64,000 bases of DNA from CADEFX01 sp963840425 (GCA_963840425.1 CAWIYZ010000034.1:372001-436000); one strand, 5' to 3'; positions 10,114 through 19,156 are shown, counted from the stretch's first letter. The notes: generated by a model not told the origin, from the letters alone. Translations and numbers: made by a program.

Positions 10114-10129
10114 GTAACCCTTAATTAAC
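10114..10129 (+). promoter_or_regulatory. CtrA-like binding site upstream of ftsQ
   Basis: The sequence GTAA-CCCTTAA-TTAAC matches the alphaproteobacterial CtrA consensus TTAA-N7-TTAAC with one mismatch in the first half. It lies in the ddl-ftsQ gap, about 90 bp before the likely ftsQ start. In Caulobacter, CtrA controls division genes including ftsQA, so cell-cycle control of ftsQ-ftsA is a reasonable inference. Motif match only; no binding evidence. Confidence 0.45.
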
Positions 10130-10219
10130 TCCCTTCGTGAAAGGTTAACGGCGGACGGCGCGTGCGGTCGTCCGGCCCGCTCGGCGTGCGCTCAAAGCGA
10201 TGCGCCGCAAGGCAGGCCA

Positions 10220-11156
10220 GTGGGACGAGGTGGACCAGTGCAGAGAGAGGCGAGAGGCGGCAGGCTGTGGTGGCGCGCCGGCGAACGGCAGCCGTCTATG
10301 CGCGCGCGTCCGGCATCGCACTCGCACGCCCCTGCCATGCCGCGCGGCTTTCGCACCATCCACCGTGCCCGGCGCTCGCGCTCGCTTCCGCTCATCCTGT
10401 GCAGTCTGATCGGTGCCGGCGCGTTTGCGGCGCTGACCGACGGCGGCCAAACCGCACGCGGCGCCAAGCCGCTCGCCGAGCAGATCGAACTCGCTGCTCG
10501 TCCAAGCCGGCTTCGGTATCAACGAGGTTTGGCTGACAGGCCATCGCTACACCGTCGACTCCGATCTCTTCGCCGCACTCGATCAGGAGAATGCGGGCTC
10601 GCTCCTGCGCTTCGATCCGCGCAAGGCGCGCGACCGCATCGAGCGCCTGTCCTGGGTCGAGACGGCAGCCGTCACGCGCGTCTTCCCGGATCAGCTCCGT
10701 ATCGACATCAAGGAGCGCCACCCGTTCGCCGTGTGGATCAACGACGGCCGCGAGGCCCTGGTCGATGCCTCGGGCCGCCTACTCGCCTACGTGACGCCGG
10801 GTGCGGCAAACGATCTGCCGCGTATTCGTGGCGCCGAGGCTCCGGCCGCCGCCGCCGAGCTGTTCGCTGCGCTGCGGCGGCATCCGGACATCGCGCAACG
10901 GTTGGAAACCGCCGACCGCATCGGCGGACGGCGCTGGACGCTCCGGCTCGAGTTCAGCGTTGCGGTGCTGCTCCCGGCTGACCGCCAGGCTGCCGCCATC
11001 GACCGGCTGGCCGACCTGCAAACGCGCCAGAGCCTGCTCGATCGCGGAAATCTGGTCGCGGATCTGCGGCTTGCGCATCGCATCGCCATCCGCCGCACCG
11101 GTGTGCTGGTCGGCGGCAATAGCCAGGGCGCCGCCGAAGCGCCCGGCGGCGGCTGA
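10220..11156 (+). CDS. ftsQ: FtsQ, divisome bitopic membrane protein, frameshifted
   Basis: FtsQ links early and late divisome proteins. The layout fits: a basic N-terminal tail, one membrane segment (LPLILCSLIGAGAFAAL near residue 56), then a POTRA-like region with GFGINEVWLTG, WVETAAVTRVFPDQLRIDIKERHPFAVW and WTLRLEF. The start is uncertain: GTG 10220 or ATG 10298. The frame breaks in GAACTC at 10487-10492; removing one A gives GACTC and the reading EQIDSLLVQAGFGIN, typical of the family, with about 311 residues in all. It sits between ddl and ftsA as in other alphaproteobacteria. Confidence 0.9.
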
Positions 11157-11177
11157 CGGACCGGTGGAGCAGCGCGC

Positions 11178-12446
11178 ATGCTGAAACGGCACCGGGGAAA
11201 AGCAAAGGCGGGCAGGCTGATCGGCGCGCTCGACATCGGCAGCAGCAAGGTCTGCTGCCTGATCATGGTCGGCGATGCGCCCAGCCAAATCGAGCTCATC
11301 GGCTTCGGTCACCATCGCACACAGGGCATCAAGGCCGGCGTCGTGCTCGATCCCGAGCAGGTCGAGCGCTGCGTCAGGGCGGCCGTCGCGCAAGCCGAGC
11401 GCATGGCTGGCGTCACCTTGGACCGCGTGCTCGTCACCGTGACGTGCGGGCGGCTCAAGTCGGCGAACTTCATCGCCCGCGCCACCCTGCCGGAGCATGT
11501 CGTCGGCCGCGGCGACATCGCGCGTGTGCAATCCGCCGCCGAGGCCTTCATCGGCCGGAGCGGGCGCACCATCATCCAGCTCGTGCACGGCGGCTGGCGC
11601 CTGGACGGTATCGGCGGCACGCGCGATCCGCTCGGCATGGCCGGCAGCGAGCTCTCGTTGCCGGTACACGCCGTGAGCACCGACGAGCCGCCCTTGCGCA
11701 ACCTCCTGCATGTGGTCGAGCGCTGCTATCTGGAAACGGAAGGCGTTATCGCCGCGCCATATGCCAGCGCGCTGGCCGTGACCACCGAGGAGGAGCGCCG
11801 GCAAGGCGTGCTGTGCATCGATTTCGGCGGCGGCACCACCACGCTCGCCATGTTCGTGGACGGACAGTTTGTCTATGCCGACAGTGTGCCCGTCGGCGGC
11901 AGCCACATCAGCTACGACATCGCCCGCGAGCTTGCGACACCTCTTGCAGAAGCCGAGCGAATCAAGACGCTGTATGGCACGCTGGTGCCGGCCGCTTCCG
12001 ACGAGCGCGAGATGATTTCGTTTCCCGGTGCCGTTGAGACCGAGGGTGCGCCCTACGAGACGACGAAGGCACGCTTGAGCGCCATCATTGCCGCCCGCAT
12101 CGAGGCCATCCACGGCCTTGTGGCGGAGCGGGTGGCGCAGAGCAGGCTCGAGCATCTGGTGACCGGGCGCATCGTGCTGACGGGTGGCGCCAGCCAGCTC
12201 GTCGGACTGGCAGAGTGGTGGTCGCAGCATTCGGGCGTGACGGCGCGGGTGGGGCGTCCGCTACCGGTCGGCGGCATGCCGGACAATTTGTGCAGCCCGG
12301 CGTTCGCAGCGGCAACGGGTCTGGTGTTGGCTGCGGTCTCGCCCGGGGCGGGTATCGGTGGAGGCTTGTCCGTGGGTCATGAGCGGGTGGCTGCCGCAGA
12401 CGGCTACTTCGGACGCCTGCGCGGTTGGGTGCGTGAGAGCTTCTAG
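11178..12446 (+). CDS. ftsA: FtsA, actin-like membrane tether of FtsZ
   Basis: Actin-fold ATPase that attaches FtsZ filaments to the inner membrane. The 422-residue product has the phosphate-1 loop GALDIGSSKVCCL, the phosphate-2 motif CIDFGGGTTTLA near residue 215, the adenosine motif LTGGASQLVGL near 335, and a C-terminal amphipathic tail GRLRGWVRESF that would contact the membrane. The start lies 21 bp after ftsQ. Its stop codon TAG is part of the CTAG that begins the palindromic repeat filling the ftsA-ftsZ gap. Confidence 0.97.
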   Translation: MLKRHRGKAKAGRLIGALDIGSSKVCCLIMVGDAPSQIELIGFGHHRTQGIKAGVVLDPEQVERCVRAAVAQAERMAGVTLDRVLVTVTCGRLKSANFIARATLPEHVVGRGDIARVQSAAEAFIGRSGRTIIQLVHGGWRLDGIGGTRDPLGMAGSELSLPVHAVSTDEPPLRNLLHVVERCYLETEGVIAAPYASALAVTTEEERRQGVLCIDFGGGTTTLAMFVDGQFVYADSVPVGGSHISYDIARELATPLAEAERIKTLYGTLVPAASDEREMISFPGAVETEGAPYETTKARLSAIIAARIEAIHGLVAERVAQSRLEHLVTGRIVLTGGASQLVGLAEWWSQHSGVTARVGRPLPVGGMPDNLCSPAFAAATGLVLAAVSPGAGIGGGLSVGHERVAAADGYFGRLRGWVRESF

Positions 12447-12580
12447 AGCGCGATCGGCTCACATGGGAGCGCTACCGCTTCTATGTGAGGCGTGAATCGC
12501 ACTCTAACTTTAGGTGAAGAGCAGGATTCACGCTCCAGATGGATCGCGTATGCGATTCCATCTGAAACGATCCTGATCTT
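12443..12580 (+). repeat. Two-hairpin palindromic repeat between ftsA and ftsZ
   Basis: The first palindrome runs from CTAGAGCGCGATCG to GAATCGCACTCTA, pairing CTCACATGGGAGCG with CGCTTCTATGTGAG. An A/T-rich linker of about 11 nt follows, then a second palindrome starting AGAGCAGGATTCACG and pairing CAGATGGATCGC with GCGATTCCATCTG. Related doublets occur at 18572, 39203, 40587 and 41140. It may affect ftsA-ftsZ mRNA, but that is inference. Confidence 0.85.
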
Positions 12581-12630
12581 GAGGGGCGCGGCGCGCCAGA
12601 TGCGCCAGGGCTGATGAGGCGGGACCCTAG

Positions 12631-14220
12631 ATGAGCATCAAGCTGCAGTTGCCCAAGGTCGCCGACCTCAAGCCGCGCATCACCGTGATCGGCGTCGGCG
12701 GCGCTGGCGGCAACGCCATCAACAATATGATCGCGTCGGGCCTGGACGGCGTCGAATACATCGTTGCCAACACCGATGCGCAGGCGCTCGCCATGTCCAG
12801 CGCAGAGCGGCGCATCCAGCTCGGCGTCAATCTGACCGAGGGGCTCGGCGCCGGCTCCAAACCCGAGATCGGCGAGGCGGCGGCCGAGGAGGCGCTGGAC
12901 GAGATCCGCACCGCCATGGCCGGCTCGCACATGGTGTTCATCGCCGCCGGCATGGGCGGCGGCACCGGCACCGGCGCTGCCGGTGTGATCGCGCGCGCCG
13001 CCCGTGAGTTGAGCGTCCTGACTGTCGGCATCGTCACCAAGCCGTTCCAGTTCGAGGGCACGCGGCGCTTGCGCACGGCGGAAGCGGGCATTGCCGAGCT
13101 CAGGAAATACGTGGACACGCTGATCGTCATTCCCAATCAGAACCTGTTCCGGGTGGCGACCGAGAAGACCACGTTTGCCGACGCTTTCATGCTGGCCGAC
13201 CAGGTGCTGTATTCCGGTGTCGCCTGCATCGTCGACCTGATCGTCAAGGACGGTCTCATCAACCTCGACTTTGCCGATGTGCGCGCCGTCATGAGCGGCA
13301 TGGGCAGCGCCATGATGGGCACTGGCGAGGCATCCGGCGAGCGCCGCGCCACCGTCGCCGCCGAGGAGGCGATCTCCAACCCGCTGCTCGACGATGTGAC
13401 GCTGAAAGGCGCCCGCGGCGTGCTGTTGTCCATCATCGGCGGGCGCGACATGACGCTTTACGAGGTCGATGAGGCAGCGAGCCGCGTGCGCCAGGAGGTC
13501 GATCCCGACGCCAACATCATCGTCGGCGCCACCTTCGACGAAAGCCTCGGCGACAAGATCCGTGTCGCCATCGTTGCATCGGGTATGGCGCGACAGGGCG
13601 TGCACGACGCACGCCATCCGCTCGAGCCGATGCCGCCGCCGCGCCGGTCCCATAGTGCGCCGCGTCCACCGGAGTCGCGCAGCTTCCATGCGGGCCGTGC
13701 CCCGCCGCCGCGGCACGCCGCACCGCAGCCCGACTATTCTATGCAACGCGAGGAGGTGCAGGAGCGCTTGTCAGAGGCCGTCGAGTTGGGCGAGCCGCAC
13801 GAGGAGCGCGATGACGAGCATGCGCCGCATACGAACCCACCTGCCGATCCTTCGCAACGGCGCGAGCTGTGGGAGGGCCCAGACGGCGTGCTCATCGAGG
13901 AGGGCTTGCCGCAGTTCGGCCAGTCGGCTCATCCGCCGCGCACCGTTCCGCCACCGCTCGGCGACCAGCACTCCGGCCGCGGGTTTACGCCAGCAGCGCC
14001 GACGCCGTTGCGGCGCGCCGGCCGTCGTATGCCGGACCTGCAGGATTTTCCTCAGGTCGGGCAGCGCGAGTACCGCGCCAAGACCGGGCAGTATCCCGAC
14101 GAATCAGACTACGGACCACGCGCATACGGACCGTTGTCGGGCGACCAGCAGCCGCGCAAACGCAGCTTGCTGCAACGGCTCGTCAGCGCCAGCCGCGGCC
14201 GTGGTGAAGGCCGCGAGTGA
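12631..14220 (+). CDS. ftsZ: FtsZ, tubulin-like division GTPase
   Basis: GTP-dependent polymer that forms the Z ring. The 529-residue product has VGGAGGNAINNM near residue 24, the tubulin signature GGGTGTGAA near 110, and the T7-loop region NLDFADVRAVM. The globular domain ends near residue 325. A long proline-, arginine- and glutamate-rich linker of about 150 residues follows, then a candidate C-terminal peptide MPDLQDFPQVGQREYRAK that would bind FtsA, and a basic tail. The long linker is usual in alphaproteobacteria. A palindromic repeat separates it from ftsA; no clear promoter was identified. Confidence 0.97.
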   Translation: MSIKLQLPKVADLKPRITVIGVGGAGGNAINNMIASGLDGVEYIVANTDAQALAMSSAERRIQLGVNLTEGLGAGSKPEIGEAAAEEALDEIRTAMAGSHMVFIAAGMGGGTGTGAAGVIARAARELSVLTVGIVTKPFQFEGTRRLRTAEAGIAELRKYVDTLIVIPNQNLFRVATEKTTFADAFMLADQVLYSGVACIVDLIVKDGLINLDFADVRAVMSGMGSAMMGTGEASGERRATVAAEEAISNPLLDDVTLKGARGVLLSIIGGRDMTLYEVDEAASRVRQEVDPDANIIVGATFDESLGDKIRVAIVASGMARQGVHDARHPLEPMPPPRRSHSAPRPPESRSFHAGRAPPPRHAAPQPDYSMQREEVQERLSEAVELGEPHEERDDEHAPHTNPPADPSQRRELWEGPDGVLIEEGLPQFGQSAHPPRTVPPPLGDQHSGRGFTPAAPTPLRRAGRRMPDLQDFPQVGQREYRAKTGQYPDESDYGPRAYGPLSGDQQPRKRSLLQRLVSASRGRGEGRE

Positions 14221-14551
14221 GCGGTGACGGCGCTACGAAATCTGCTAGACTTGCGGCGGCGCGAATCAGATCGCGGTGTCAAATATTTTGGAATGATTTC
14301 AAGTCATCAGACCGTCACGATCGAGTGTAGCCGTCGCGTAACACAGTGTAAGAAACCGTGATTTGTCGCGGCCGTGAGAGCCACGTTATCGTTCTGGTTA
14401 AGAGCTGTTTCGATTCGCTCCATACAGGGCCCGTAACAAGCAAGTTGGCCCGGACACGGCAAGAGCAATCGAGGCGAGCTTTTGGGGGGCTCAGGCAGGT
14501 CTGGGGATAGTCCAGCCTGAGTCGAATAGGGGATCGAGGGACGGCGCTACA
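14221..14551. other. ftsZ-lpxC intergenic region, no gene seen
   Basis: About 330 bp without a convincing reading frame. It is locally AT-richer around 14280-14310 than its surroundings, which fits a promoter for lpxC, but no clear -35/-10 pair could be assigned. It contains no copy of the palindromic repeats found elsewhere in the window. Confidence 0.4.
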
Positions 14552-15505
14552 ATGTCGAAGCGATTCATCGGCGCTCGCCAGACGACGATTGCGCGCGAAA
14601 TCGAGGTTACGGGGACAGGGGTACATAGCGGCGCACCGGCTTCCGTGGTGCTGCATCCGGCACCGGCTGAGACCGGGCTCCGCTTCCTGGTTTCCAAACG
14701 CGGAAAGATCATCTCCGAAATAGGGGCTGACGTACGCGCCATCAAGAATCTCACGCTCTGCACGGTCATAGGTGACGACAAGGGCGTCACGGTTGGCACC
14801 GTCGAGCACCTTCTTTCCGCCGCCCGCGGCCTTTGTGTCGACAACTGCTATATCGAGATCGACAGCAAGGAAGTGCCGATCATGGACGGCAGCGCCGCTG
14901 CCTTCGTGGCCGCGATCGACGATGCCGGCATTCGTGAACTGCCTGCTCCACGCAAATTCATCAAGGTTGTCAAACCGGTACGGGTCGAAGAAGGCAGCTC
15001 CTGGGGCGAGCTTGCGCCGCACTCCGGCTTCCAGCTCGATGTCGAGATCGATTTCGACAGTGCTGTGATCGGCCGTCAGCGCATGCGTCTGGACTTGAGC
15101 CCCGGCGCCTATCGCAATGAGCTGTCGCGTGCCCGCACCTTTGGTTTCATGCGCGACGTGGAGAACCTCTGGAAGTCCGGGCTGGCGCTCGGCGCCTCGC
15201 TCGACAACACCATTGCCATCGGCGACGATCGCATCATGAACCCCGAGGGGCTGCGCTATCCTCAGGAGTTCGTGCGGCACAAGATGCTGGACGCGGTCGG
15301 TGATCTGGCTCTCGCTGGCGCCCCTCTTCTCGGTGCATACCGGTCCTCGCGGGGCGGCCACAAGCTGAATGCGCGTGTCCTGCAGGCGTTGTTCGCCGAC
15401 AGCGAAGCCTGGACCTTTGTGCATGCGCCCCGCGTGCGCGACAGCGTGCCGATGGACATGTCTATCGGCATGGCGTCGGCCGCGTTTGCTGCCGACAGAA
15501 CTTGA
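14552..15505 (+). CDS. lpxC: LpxC, UDP-3-O-acyl-N-acetylglucosamine deacetylase
   Basis: Zinc-dependent cytoplasmic deacetylase that commits UDP-acyl-GlcNAc to lipid A synthesis. The 317-residue product shows TGTGVHSG near residue 20, the first zinc histidine in VEHLLSA near 88, PIMDGSAAAF near 110, and the remaining zinc ligands in RHKMLDAVGDLALAG near 245. A late basic H-containing segment RGGHKLN near 270 fits the catalytic histidine. Its place after ftsZ is standard; lipid A and peptidoglycan supply are thus encoded together. Confidence 0.98.
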   Translation: MSKRFIGARQTTIAREIEVTGTGVHSGAPASVVLHPAPAETGLRFLVSKRGKIISEIGADVRAIKNLTLCTVIGDDKGVTVGTVEHLLSAARGLCVDNCYIEIDSKEVPIMDGSAAAFVAAIDDAGIRELPAPRKFIKVVKPVRVEEGSSWGELAPHSGFQLDVEIDFDSAVIGRQRMRLDLSPGAYRNELSRARTFGFMRDVENLWKSGLALGASLDNTIAIGDDRIMNPEGLRYPQEFVRHKMLDAVGDLALAGAPLLGAYRSSRGGHKLNARVLQALFADSEAWTFVHAPRVRDSVPMDMSIGMASAAFAADRT

Positions 15506-15765
15506 TCGTCTGTTTCCTTGTCGCACTGAGCCGCTTCACAGCGCAACACGCTGTTCGCGCCACATTTTCGGCTCTTGGTGATGCGATCTTCACTCTGGGG
15601 ACGGAGGTGGGACGCTCTGCACGCGGCGTTTGTTGTACGCGAGACCCCGTGCTAGACGATTGAAATGGGGTTCTCGAATCTTCGCCCGCAGGGCTGGGCG
15701 CCGGCGGCGAGAGAGTTGACAGCGGACCGGTCGTCAGAAGCCGGCTGCGAGTTGGGGACAGGCGA

Positions 15766-16755
15766 ATGGCTCTTCGTTGGCTGACATCTTCGCGTTTGCG
15801 TGCGGTCGCCACCGTAGCGATCGTCATTGGCGCCGCCGTGTTCGCCGGCTGCTCGTCCAAGCCCGACGCCAAGCTGCTCAATCCGGACCCGCCTGGCAAG
15901 ATGTATGCCGAGGCCGACGCCCTGCTGCAAAAGGGCCGGCACGAGGAGTCCGCCAAAAAGTTCGAGGACCTCGATCGCGATCACCCGTACGCGCCCGAAG
16001 CGCGGCGCGCCATGGTCATGGCGGGCTATGCCTACTACAAGGCCGGACGCTATCCAGAGGCCATCGAGGCGGCCAAGCGCTATACCACCATGCATCCGGG
16101 CACCAAGGACGCGGCGCTCGCTCATCACATCATTGCCTCGTCGCACTTCGACGAGATGAAGGACCCGACGCGCGATCAGTCCGCCACGCGCAAGGCGCTG
16201 ACCGAGCTGAAGGTGCTCACCACCCGCTATCCCGACAGCCCATACGCCAAGCAGGCGGAGAATCGCATCCTGCTGTGCGAGGACGCGCTGGCCGCCAACG
16301 AGATGACGGTCGGCCGCTACTACCTTAAGAAGGGCAATCAGGTCGCGGCCATCAACCGCTTCAAGACCGTGGTTGCCGATTACCAGACGACGGCCCACGT
16401 CGAGGAGGCGCTGATGCGTCTCACCGAGTCCTACATGTCGCTCGGCATCCAGAACGAGGCGCAGTCGGCTGCCGCCGTGCTGGGGCACAATTTCCCGCAG
16501 TCGCGCTGGTACAATGACTCCTACGCGTTGCTGCAGAAAGTCGGCCTGAAGCCGGAGATGAATTCCAAGAGCTGGGTCGGCCAGCAGTGGAAGAGCGAGA
16601 TCAAGCGCGGACCGAAGGGCAAGCCCGAGCCGCTGCCCGATCCTGTCGCGCCGGCCGACAAAGCTCCGCCGAGCAAAGTGCCGGCGCAGGACATCCCGAC
16701 CGCCAGCACGACGCGTACCAACAAGCCCTGGGGTCTTGGCAGTCTGTTTAATTGA
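15766..16755 (+). CDS. bamD: BamD, outer-membrane assembly lipoprotein
   Basis: Essential lipoprotein of the BAM complex, which inserts beta-barrel proteins into the outer membrane. The N-terminus has a signal peptide ending in a lipobox FAGC (Cys near residue 29). Five TPR-like repeats follow, with patterns such as YAEADALLQKGRHEESAKKF and YYKAGRYPEAIEAAKRY. The 329-residue length includes a proline-rich C-terminal tail of about 60 residues. bamD follows lpxC in many alphaproteobacteria; the recN that often comes next is absent here. Confidence 0.95.
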   Translation: MALRWLTSSRLRAVATVAIVIGAAVFAGCSSKPDAKLLNPDPPGKMYAEADALLQKGRHEESAKKFEDLDRDHPYAPEARRAMVMAGYAYYKAGRYPEAIEAAKRYTTMHPGTKDAALAHHIIASSHFDEMKDPTRDQSATRKALTELKVLTTRYPDSPYAKQAENRILLCEDALAANEMTVGRYYLKKGNQVAAINRFKTVVADYQTTAHVEEALMRLTESYMSLGIQNEAQSAAAVLGHNFPQSRWYNDSYALLQKVGLKPEMNSKSWVGQQWKSEIKRGPKGKPEPLPDPVAPADKAPPSKVPAQDIPTASTTRTNKPWGLGSLFN

Positions 16756-16763
16756 GACCTGGT

Positions 16764-16800
16764 TCTTTCCGATTGAAGTAGAGCCGCCTCGCTATTTCTG
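16764..16800 (+). repeat. Solo end of the 250-300 bp palindromic element family
   Basis: The sequence TTTCCGATTGAAGTAGAGCC matches, with one difference, the terminal sequence of the large element at 41315-41581 and resembles the right end at 24244-24268. Only one end is present, so it is a fragment just after bamD. Confidence 0.6.
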
Positions 16801-16855
16801 AGAAGCCGCGCCGATGTGGTAAGCCTCCGCCGCAGGTCAGGTGGAGAGGTATCCC

Positions 16856-17155
16856 ATGCAACAGGCGAAGTTGCCCCAGGCGACCCCAAACGTGCAGGCC
16901 GACAATGATCGTGTCCGTGTCACCGAATGGCGCTTTTCGCCAGGCGCGGAGACCGGAGAGCACGTCCATGAGATGGACTACGTGATCGTGCCCTGCATGA
17001 CGGGCCGGTTGAAGATCGTAGCGCCGGACGGGCAGGAGAGTATCGCCGAGCTCAAGCAGGGCGGCTCCTATTTCCGTCAGGCGGGGGTGCATCACAACGT
17101 CATCAATGCCAACGATTTCGAGTTCGCCTTCGTCGAGATCGAGTTGAAGCGCTAG
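16856..17155 (+). CDS. Small cupin-domain protein
   Basis: A single-domain cupin of 99 residues. The first cupin motif is seen as GAETGEHVHEMDYVIVPC (metal-binding histidines and glutamate) and the second as QGGSYFRQAGVHHNVIN. Such small cupins bind a metal and a small ligand; the substrate cannot be predicted. The start at 16856 is chosen because GGAGAGG lies 7-13 bp upstream; a GTG at 16841 is the alternative. It stands alone between bamD and an alkyltransferase fusion. Confidence 0.8.
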   Translation: MQQAKLPQATPNVQADNDRVRVTEWRFSPGAETGEHVHEMDYVIVPCMTGRLKIVAPDGQESIAELKQGGSYFRQAGVHHNVINANDFEFAFVEIELKR

Positions 17156-17312
17156 CGCAGGATCGGACATTGGGCGCTGCAGTCCGATCCGTGGCCGGAT
17201 GTCGCTTGCAATAATCTCTCGAGGCTTCACATCCTGCGGATGACGGCAAGAATTGGGTCGCCAGCGCCCGGTCGATCTTCTTATGTGTTCGTCACGAGGC
17301 AATAGAGCACAC

Positions 17313-18224
17313 ATGAGATCACCCATGCTTCAGGAAGCCATCGCATCCTCTCCGCGCCCCCGTCCTGCGGCCGGCTCGCGCGACTACGACCAGATCCGCC
17401 GGGCCATCGCCTTTCTTTCGAAGGCGTGGGAGGAGCAGCCGAGCCTCGAGCGGCTCGCCGACCATCTGGGCCTGAGCCCCGCCCACTGCCAGAAGCTATT
17501 CAAGCGCTGGTGCGGCTTGAGCCCCAAGGAGTTCGTGCAGGCGATCACTGTCGACCATGCGCGTGGGCTGCTCAGCGCCTCCGCCAGCGTCCTGGATACT
17601 GCGCACGAGGTCGGCCTCTCGGGCGGCAGCCGCCTGCACGACCTGTTCGTCACGCACGAGGCCATGACGCCGGGCGACTACAAGCGCCGCGGCGAAGGTC
17701 TCGAGATCGCCTACGGGTTCCACGCAACGCCCTTCGGCGAGGCGCTGTTGCTGGCGACGGAACGCGGCGTGGCCGGCCTCGCCTTCATCAACGAGGACGC
17801 GGGGCAAACCCGCGCCGAGGCGCTGGCCGACATGACATCGCGATGGCCGAAGGCACGTTTCGCGGAATTGCCGAAGCGCACGGAGAGCCATGCCCGCAAC
17901 ATTTTCGGCGCGGGACACTCGCGGTCGGAGCAGCCCGTACGCCTGGTGCTGATCGGCACGGATTTCGAGGTGCGCGTATGGGAGGCGCTGCTGAAGATCC
18001 CCATGGGCCGGGCGGTCAGCTACAGCGATATCGCCCGTCATCTCGGCCAGCCGACGGCGTCGCGCGCCGTGGGATCAGCGGTTGGCCGCAACCCGATCTC
18101 CTTCGTCGTGCCCTGCCATCGCGTGCTGCGCGGCGACGGCAACCTCGGCGGCTATCACTGGGGCCTGACGCGCAAGCGGGCGCTGATCGGATGGGAGGCG
18201 GGCCGCCTCGGCGCGGCCGCCTAG
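17313..18224 (+). CDS. AraC-type HTH fused to O6-alkylguanine-DNA alkyltransferase (Ada-like)
   Basis: Two domains are visible. Residues 20-115 form an AraC-type helix-turn-helix (LERLADHLGLSPAHCQKLFKRW and AHEVGLSGGSRLHDLF). Residues 125-300 are an O6-methylguanine-DNA methyltransferase with the active site VVPCHRVL. The zinc-binding phosphotriester domain of E. coli Ada, which senses methyl damage, is absent, so induction by that route is not possible. The protein probably repairs O6-alkylguanine and may bind DNA as a regulator. The start is uncertain (17253, 17313 or 17325). Its TAG stop adjoins a palindromic element. Confidence 0.88.
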   Translation: MRSPMLQEAIASSPRPRPAAGSRDYDQIRRAIAFLSKAWEEQPSLERLADHLGLSPAHCQKLFKRWCGLSPKEFVQAITVDHARGLLSASASVLDTAHEVGLSGGSRLHDLFVTHEAMTPGDYKRRGEGLEIAYGFHATPFGEALLLATERGVAGLAFINEDAGQTRAEALADMTSRWPKARFAELPKRTESHARNIFGAGHSRSEQPVRLVLIGTDFEVRVWEALLKIPMGRAVSYSDIARHLGQPTASRAVGSAVGRNPISFVVPCHRVLRGDGNLGGYHWGLTRKRALIGWEAGRLGAAA

Positions 18225-18530
18225 CTAGCGTCTTTCTGTTCTTGGCTGAACCATCTCGCGGGACAGAGCCCAGTCCTGCGTCCCCGGCCATCGCGTCGAA
18301 GACGCGCCTTCGGCACGATGCGCCGTCCGCGCGGAGCGCGGCTTCGGCCACGATGCGCGCATGAGCCGGGGCCTTTCACGCTGATGTCTCGAACGGCGAG
18401 CCAGAAAAATGCGGTAGCGCGAAAGATCCCGGATAAGCGCGCGCCCGCGTGCCTTCGGCACGACGCGCGGCTTTCCGGGAACGCAGGAGGAGATGCTGCC
18501 GCGCTTCAAACTTAACCGGAACGCCTCTAG
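18225..18530 (+). repeat. Large palindromic element with inverted ends, copy 1
   Basis: About 300 bp without a gene. It contains two nested hairpins. The first is bounded by CGTCCCCGGCC and GAGCCGGGGCC. The second is bounded by GATCCCGGAT and TTCCGGGAACGCAG with an inner stem GTGCC-TTC-GGCAC. The imperfect outer ends start near CTAGCGTCTTTCTG and finish near GGAACGCCTCTAG. Other copies are at 24019-24268 and, reversed, at 41315-41581. Confidence 0.75.
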
Positions 18531-18571
18531 ATGTTCAGTGCCGGATTGTCGTGGATTCCGGGACTGAACAC

Positions 18572-18720
18572 CGAGAGCGTAATCGCTTCACGGGGACGCG
18601 CTACGCTTCCGTGCGCGGCGTGAATCGCAATCTAAACTATCAAGTGTAGCGCAGGATTCATGCTTCGGCCGAGACGTCTCGATTGCGGTAAAGCGATGCA
18701 ATCCGAAGCGATGCTGCTCT
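18572..18720 (+). repeat. Two-hairpin palindromic repeat
   Basis: A doublet like that after ftsA. The first module starts GAGAGCGTAATCGCTTCACG and ends CGTGAATCGCAATCTA. A linker resembling AACTATCAAGTG follows, then a module starting TAGCGCAGGATTCATGC and ending ATCCGAAGCGATGCTGCTCT. Together with the element before it, it leaves 18225-18724 without genes. Confidence 0.75.
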
Positions 18721-18724
18721 GACC

Positions 18725-19156
18725 TCACGTTCTCAGCGCATCCGCCAAGGCGCGGAAATAGCCCTCCGCCGCGACTAGGCGGTTGATGCGCAGGGTGTCC
18801 GCATTGCGAACGCTTTCGGCGATCAGGCTATCCTCGGTCAGCGCCTCCAGCCGGCGCTTGATGCCGTTGAGACGGCGCCCGTCGATGCGGCCATTCAGCG
18901 TGACCACAATGTTCTCCACATAGCCCGATAGCCGGCCGAGCTCGCGGATCGCCGCCCGCCTGGCCGTCGTCTCGCCTGGATGCTTCTCGAGCCGCTCGAA
19001 AGCCTCGGCTGCTCTGGCGAGGGTCGCCGCGATCTGCTCGGCAAAGCGGGCAATCTTGTCGCGCTGCGACTGGTCGAGCGCCGACAGCAGCCCGTGCCAC
19101 CGGCGCATGGCTTCGGACAGGCCCAGCACTTTCAGTGTGTAGTCGACGAGACGCAT
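18725..19156 (-). CDS. Hypothetical helical protein
   Basis: Not recognised. The 143-residue product from the ATG at 19156 is rich in alanine, leucine and arginine and looks almost fully alpha-helical, with repeated heptad-like stretches (KIARFAEQIAATLARAAEAFERLEKH; then NGIKRRLEALTEDSLIAESV). No signal peptide or membrane segment is evident. An upstream in-frame ATG at 19195 lies inside repeat sequence, so the later start is preferred. Codon use matches the neighbours, supporting a real gene. Function unknown. Confidence 0.6.
   Translation of the reverse strand: MRLVDYTLKVLGLSEAMRRWHGLLSALDQSQRDKIARFAEQIAATLARAAEAFERLEKHPGETTARRAAIRELGRLSGYVENIVVTLNGRIDGRRLNGIKRRLEALTEDSLIAESVRNADTLRINRLVAAEGYFRALADALRT

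Noticed and set aside
303..11156. murE, murF, murG and ftsQ as true pseudogenes or programmed frameshifts
   Set aside because: They are essential, each break needs removal of just one base, no slippery sequence with a stimulatory structure was recognised, and the same insertion bias is seen in unrelated genes.
12443..12580. Repeat after ftsA read as a transcription terminator
   Set aside because: It has no T run, recurs at many places with the same sequence, and lies in an operon whose genes need joint expression.
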